Positions 60,605-64,000 of a stretch of DNA of 64,000 nucleotides are shown here, piece after piece. Origin of the DNA: CAZYJR01 sp964647905 (GTDB lineage: Bacteria; Desulfobacterota; DSM-4660; Desulfatiglandales; HGW-15). Below the pieces are notes generated by a model. It did no database searches. It saw only the letters and a list, made by a program, of their open reading frames with translations, and was not told where the DNA came from. The stretch is taken from contig CAZYJR010000020.1 in assembly GCA_964647905.1 (NCBI GenBank), positions 3,389-67,388 on the forward strand, in the 5' to 3' direction. Every line of letters starts with the position of its first letter. Within the stretch, counting starts at the first letter, position 1. A program made the position numbers and the translations under genes.

Positions 60605-61568
60605 GGAGTGAGGCGGCCTTCTCCAGGTGCTCGAGGGCCTTTTCGTATTCGCCCTTCTGGAAGTAGACCCAGCCCAAACTGTCTACTATATAGCCGCTCT
60701 CCGGCTACAACTTCAGAGCGTGGGTTATCAGGTCCAGGGCCTCGTTCAACCTGATTCCCTTCTCCGCATACGTGTAGCCGATATAGTTGAGCGCGTCCGC
60801 ATGATCGGGCTGGATCTCCAGTACCCGCCTCATCTGTTCGATGGAGACGTCCCTCTGCCCCGATTTGTCCAGGATTACCCCCAGGCGGAACACCATCTCG
60901 GCATTGTCCGGGTGGCGGCCAAGGCACCTCTCCAGCACCTCGCGCGCCTCCTCATACTTCTCCCGTCCCTCCAGGGTGGAGGCCAGCATCAGGTAGATCT
61001 CGCTTTTGTCCCGGTTCTTGGCCAGGGCCTCCCTGAGGACCTTTTCGGCCTCAGCCGGTTTGTCTCTGGAGTCCAGGATATAGGCTATATGCATCTGGGC
61101 GTTCAGATAGTACTCGGAGTCCCCTGGTATCGCCCTGAAGTGATCCAGGGCCTCTTCGGCACGCGCGTGGTCCCCCATCTCCAGAAACACCCGCCCTCTG
61201 TAGTAATGGGCTATGACCAGGTCCGGATCCTGCTCGGTGAGGCGGTCCAGGTGTGCGAGTACTTCCGGGTATCGTTCCGCCTTGATCAGCAAGGTGGTCA
61301 GCACCAACCGCGCCCTCTTCAGGTCCGGGTCGAGTGCCAGGGCCTCCTGGTAAGCCTGAACGGCCTGCTCGTCTTCGCCCATGAGGCCCAGTATGTCCGC
61401 CAAGAGGAGCAAGTGCTCCTCGTTGCCCGGGTCCAGTTCGGTGCAACGACGGGCGTAGCGCTCGGCCCCCTCGTAGTCTTCCATTTCCTTGATCAGCAAG
61501 GCCATGCTTTGGTACAGAAAGGCCTTATCAGGGCTATTTTCTATAGCTTTTTTGTGAGCTATGAAGGA
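60605..61568 (-). pseudogene. TPR protein, broken at both ends
   Basis: An open stretch from 61568 to 60705 encodes consecutive TPR repeats (EDYEGAERYARRCTELDPGN, DEQAVQAYQEALALDPDLKR and PEVLAHLDRLTEQDPDLVIA). A TAG stands at 60705-60707 where the repeat would read LK-x-PESGYIVDSLGWVYFQKG. The same frame then continues as TPR (EYEKALEHLEKAASL) to about 60605, where it is joined out of frame to the lipoprotein fragment. The 5' end is also missing, because a stop precedes 61568. The gene is thus truncated, stop-interrupted and recombined. Confidence 0.8.
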
Positions 61569-61636
61569 TCAATATGTATTAAAATAAATGCATATTGTTG
61601 CAGTAAGAAAAGGAAAAGAGGAAAGGCATACACAAT

Positions 61637-61855
61637 ATGGCCAGGGGGGATCAGCTGGGAAGGCAGTGGCAGATCATTCAGCTCCTGGTCTCGGCCCGAA
61701 GGGGGTGGTCCGCGGCGGACTTGGCCCGGGAGCTGGAGGTGAACCCGAGGACCGTGTACCTGGACCTGGAGGCGCTCCAGGTGGCCGGATTTCCCCTGAT
61801 AGCGAGGGATGTGAAGGAGGAGCGGGCCGGAGGTGAGCGAGGAGGAAAACCGTGA
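61637..61855 (+). pseudogene. HTH_11/WYL-type regulator, N-terminal fragment
   Basis: Seventy-two residues: QLGRQWQIIQLLVSARRGWS, ADLARELEVNPRTVYLDLEA, LQVAGFPLIARDV. This is the DeoR-like winged helix of WYL-domain regulators, normally ~300 residues. The frame ends before any WYL domain. Unlikely to work as the full protein does. Confidence 0.6.
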
Positions 61856-61948
61856 TGTGAGGGGGACGAAAGCTTCTCAGACCACATTGACTTCGGGTCA
61901 GAGAGCTTCTATAATTGCGTGACCCCTAAAACACAAGGATGTTTGGAA

Positions 61949-62185
61949 ATGCTTAATTATACAGCAAAATATACAAAGATCGATTCCGGATACATGGGGC
62001 AGCTGGTTGAGTGGCCCGAGGTTGTCACTGAAGGAAAGGACTTGGAAGAGTGTCGGGCCATGCTCCGGGATGCCCTCAATGAAATGGTGATTGCATACAG
62101 GGAGACCGGAAAAGAAATCCCTGTGGGTAACGCACTCATTGAACAGCTTCCGATTGAGGTTGAGCGTGTCGGTCAAGCGACGTGA
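61949..62185 (+). CDS. hicB: HicB antitoxin
   Basis: A 78-residue HicB-type protein: NYTAKYTKIDSGYMGQLVEW, PEVVTEGKDLEECRAMLRDA, LNEMVIAYRETGKEIPVGNA. The fold is a degraded RNase-H-like domain that binds HicA. It lacks the extra C-terminal DNA-binding domain of longer HicB. It overlaps hicA by 20 bases. Here the antitoxin gene is first. Confidence 0.92.
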   Translation: MLNYTAKYTKIDSGYMGQLVEWPEVVTEGKDLEECRAMLRDALNEMVIAYRETGKEIPVGNALIEQLPIEVERVGQAT

Positions 62186-62354
62186 TCTCATCCGATATCT
62201 GGAGCAGAATCACTTCTATCTCCTCAGAGAAGGGTCCAACCACGCCATTTACACCAACGGTTCAAAGATTATCCCAGTCAAACGCCACAAACAATTCGAT
62301 CGGATCGTCGCCAACGAACTCTGCAAGCAAGCGGGAATCAAGCCCAAGTTCTAA
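62166..62354 (+). CDS. hicA: HicA toxin
   Basis: A 62-residue HicA-type mRNA interferase starting at GTG 62166 after GAGGTTGAG: VKRRDLIRYLEQNHFYLLRE, GSNHAIYTNGSKIIPVKRHK, QFDRIVANELCKQAGIK. The histidine in GSNHAIY is the catalytic one. It should cleave mRNA unless HicB is bound. Confidence 0.92.
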   Translation: MSVKRRDLIRYLEQNHFYLLREGSNHAIYTNGSKIIPVKRHKQFDRIVANELCKQAGIKPKF

Positions 62355-62592
62355 TTATTCCATTTGCATCGATCCCTTTGTCCTTTACCCTCATGAAGTT
62401 GATTACTCCTAGAATTGCGGTGGCGAGCAGTTCACCAAGCTCTCGGAACCGAAACCGCCCCGCTTTCTGAGAGGGTCGAAGCGACCCTGGCCCTGCCTGG
62501 CTGGTCGCTCGAGCGAAAGACCCCCAAGGGAATCCTGGTCCTGAACCCGAGGGGGTTCGTGCGCTTTGTCAGGAGTCGAGCAGGCAATGGCA
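62355..62592. other. Short spacer with an unassigned coding-like fragment
   Basis: After hicA, a plus-strand frame reads VEATLALPGWSLERKTPKGI and LVLNPRGFVRFVRSRAGNG with plausible composition, but it has no start, no end and no recognised family. It then enters the dispersed repeat. Confidence 0.3.
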
Positions 62593-62657
62593 GGATAGGA
62601 ACTTGCTTTTTGGGTAGCAGGGTAGCGGAAGGCGTCTTTGGGTGTCAACAAGGAACG
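62593..62657 (+). repeat. Dispersed ~65-bp repeat, copy 2
   Basis: Same sequence as 44288-44352 apart from a few substitutions. It follows the HicBA pair here and is followed directly by the duplicated segment copy B. Confidence 0.8.
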
Positions 62658-62660
62658 AAT

Positions 62661-63281
62661 AACAATATGTATTGGCCAGGAAAAAGGTCGTTGGGGTGAG
62701 GGTGGTGGGTAAGAGGAAGTGAAAGCCGTTTGATGGGGCATTTCGAAGGACAGGGATGGCAAGGGTTCCACCTCAAAAAGCTTGTGGGTGATGGCCCCCC
62801 GCGTGGGAATAGCGGCCCACCATCAGGCCGACATGGTGGTCAGTCTCCTCATGGAGGGTCAAGAGGCTAGGCCCTGAGGGATCAGGTGCTCAGGTCGACG
62901 GTCCGGTGGGCTCTCGGGGGGCGGAGCTCGAAGACCGCATCCGGTATACGGCGGTTGAACGCCATCTTCTCGTTTCTGAACCGGACCCCGCCGCGGCCGG
63001 GGACGCGCATGTCCACTTCTTGGGCGTACGCTTTTCCGTCCTCCTCCGTGAACCCCTGAAAGGACGCCTTGAATCCGGTCTCAGTGAACACCACCTCTGC
63101 CGGATCCCGCCCCGCGGGGCCGCCTACCACCACCCACCGGCCGGGCGACTCTGTCTCGCTCAAGACCAGGAAGCGGTCATGCTTTACCTCCGAGACCGCC
63201 CAATCATCCGGGAGCGCGGGGTAACCGCGCAGGAATGCCCAGGCTGTGCGTGGATCCGGGGATCCGGGCAGAAAGCGGTCC
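62661..63281. repeat. Duplicated ~0.6-kb segment, copy B
   Basis: Aligns with 59987-60602. It starts AACAATATGTA, includes the thiF 3'-end sequence near 62785-62880, and runs into the lipoprotein gene fragment. Beyond the alignment the lipoprotein frame continues normally, so copy B holds more of the original gene than copy A. Confidence 0.85.
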
Positions 63282-63406
63282 ATGAGCTCCTTGGTGGCCC
63301 GGCCCTGATAAAGGGTGTTCTCTTCGTAGGAAAAGGCCTCCATGCGCCCGTTCTCCAAGAGGAGGTGCAGGATGGGGCCTCCCCAGGGGTCGTTATGAAA
63401 AGTTTT
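62882..63406 (-). pseudogene. LolB/DUF4292-like lipoprotein gene, 5'-truncated by an ISL3 end, copy B
   Basis: A frame open from 63406 to the stop at 62882: NDPWGGPILHLLLENGRMEA, FSYEENTLYQGRATKELMDR, FLPGSPDPRTAWAFLRGY, and VDMRVPGRGGVRFRNEKMAF at the end. The signal peptide and first third are missing. An inverted repeat at 63393-63412 and the ISL3 transposase begin immediately upstream, so the IS probably cut the gene here. Confidence 0.7.
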
Positions 63407-63412
63407 TCATAA
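63393..63412. repeat. Inverted repeat at the probable end of an ISL3 element
   Basis: TTATGAAAA (63393-63401) and TTTTCATAA (63404-63412) flank two bases. It sits exactly where the lipoprotein frame is lost. Directly behind it GCAAAGTAAATT occurs twice in tandem. Confidence 0.5.
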
Positions 63413-63457
63413 TCCCCCTTATGCAAAGTAAATTATTGCAAAGTAAATTTCCTAGGC

Positions 63458-64000
63458 TCATCGCGGATTAGTGTGAAAGTCCCCGAATTCCGCCAGGACT
63501 CGGAGTTTGAAATTGTCGAAATTCCTGTATCCGAAAGCTATGCGTATTGTTGCCCTCAAGGCATTATTAATGCCCTCTACGAACCCGTTAGTAATACGTT
63601 CGATGAAGTAGTTAAGGATTTGATCGCGCCAATTATTAAAGGTGGTGAGGAACTTTAGTAGATATTTATCTCCTGTACGTTCAGCCCTTTGAACCCATGC
63701 ATTCAGAAATCGCTTAGCCTTTTCCCTGCATTTAACCTTTTGGAATATTGTTCGGAATTCTTCCTTTAGGAGATATATGTTACGAAGTTCTGGGCAGAGT
63801 TTCAATATTTTACGCAGCTGCTCTTCCTGATGTGATGAAAGTTCGGTTCCGTTGCGTACAAGTATCCAGCGACTGCCTTTGAGTACCTTTTGGAGCGCCA
63901 GGCAAAGCCTGGTGCGACTTGCTGACTGAGAGGTGTCAGCCATGATAATTGCTCGTTCGTCATGTAGCAGCGGCCCCCCGTGTCAGGGTAACCGGGCGCG
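63458..64000 (-). mobile_element. ISL3-family transposase, C-terminal part, cut by window edge or degenerate
   Basis: The last ~160 residues of an ISL3-like transposase: KGSRWILVRNGTELSSHQEE, ELRNIYLLKEEFRTIFQKVK, AERTGDKYLLKFLTTFNNWR and NGFVEGINNALRATIRIAFG, with YRNFDNFKLRVL. NGFVEGINN carries the last catalytic acid of the DDE site. Intact members are ~400 residues. The frame has an ATG at 63943 but seems open further, so the rest should lie beyond the window. Confidence 0.82.

Noticed and set aside
1..64000. CRISPR arrays, tRNA and rRNA genes
   Set aside because: No regularly spaced direct repeats and no recognisable tRNA or rRNA sequence were seen on either strand.

Overview
The window reads as a chromosomal segment of a GC-rich, Gram-negative, anaerobic bacterium, most likely a Desulfobacterota (deltaproteobacterial) sulfate reducer or syntroph. 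This is an inference from gene content. It carries a complete Tol-Pal operon (so an outer membrane), a UGA/selenocysteine HdrA and a UGA/selenocysteine MvhD/FlxD next to Flx-like electron-bifurcation genes, molybdenum-cofactor genes, and acetyl-CoA/acyl-CoA enzymes. I see no tRNA, rRNA or CRISPR array.

Layout. 0-5 kb: start of a PpiD-type foldase (cut by the window edge), a NamZ-like (DUF1343) glycosidase, a 56-residue excisionase-type HTH protein, a secreted nuclease and a ClC channel with CBS domains. 4.8-10 kb: tolQ-tolR-tolA-tolB-pal-cpoB on the minus strand. 10.2-14.3 kb: a molybdenum-cofactor operon (two moeA, one fused to a periplasmic-binding-protein-like domain, a ModE-type regulator, mobB). 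14.4-18.8 kb: an unrecognised gene with an SBF-type transporter, a thiolase, a small lipoprotein and a lipase. 19-25.6 kb: the selenocysteine hdrA-mvhD-flx locus, which has no HdrB or HdrC. 25.6-34.7 kb: bactofilin, then a long minus-strand run (CoA-transferase/GNAT, GNAT, AcuC deacetylase, acyl-CoA synthetase, two DUF2889 proteins, DUF169-CoaE fusion) that looks like acetyl-CoA metabolism with reversible acetylation control. 34.9-38.3 kb: class II aldolase, YhaM-like nuclease, moaA. 38.3-43.1 kb: a three-gene operon (winged-helix protein, AAA ATPase, PD-(D/E)XK-like/FtsK translocase) that I do not recognise as any named system; it is the best candidate here for an undescribed DNA-processing or defence system.

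43.1-64 kb is accessory DNA around two resident blocks. Block one (45.8-54.0 kb) is a catabolic island: XRE-cupin regulator, beta-keto-acid cleavage enzyme, LivGFKHM ABC importer, a threonine-dehydrogenase-like epimerase and a 3-hydroxyacyl-CoA-dehydrogenase-type enzyme. Near-identical 17-bp palindromes precede the regulator and the first enzyme. Block two is a ThiS-ThiF fusion at 54.3 kb. The rest holds several toxin-antitoxin pairs (BrnTA, a broken Phd/PIN pair, UPF0175/DUF3368, a nucleotidyltransferase pair, HicBA), IS1634-, IS91- and ISL3-type elements or remnants, several pseudogenes, and a duplicated segment of about 0.62 kb that begins near a copy of the thiF 3' end and contains a lipoprotein gene fragment.
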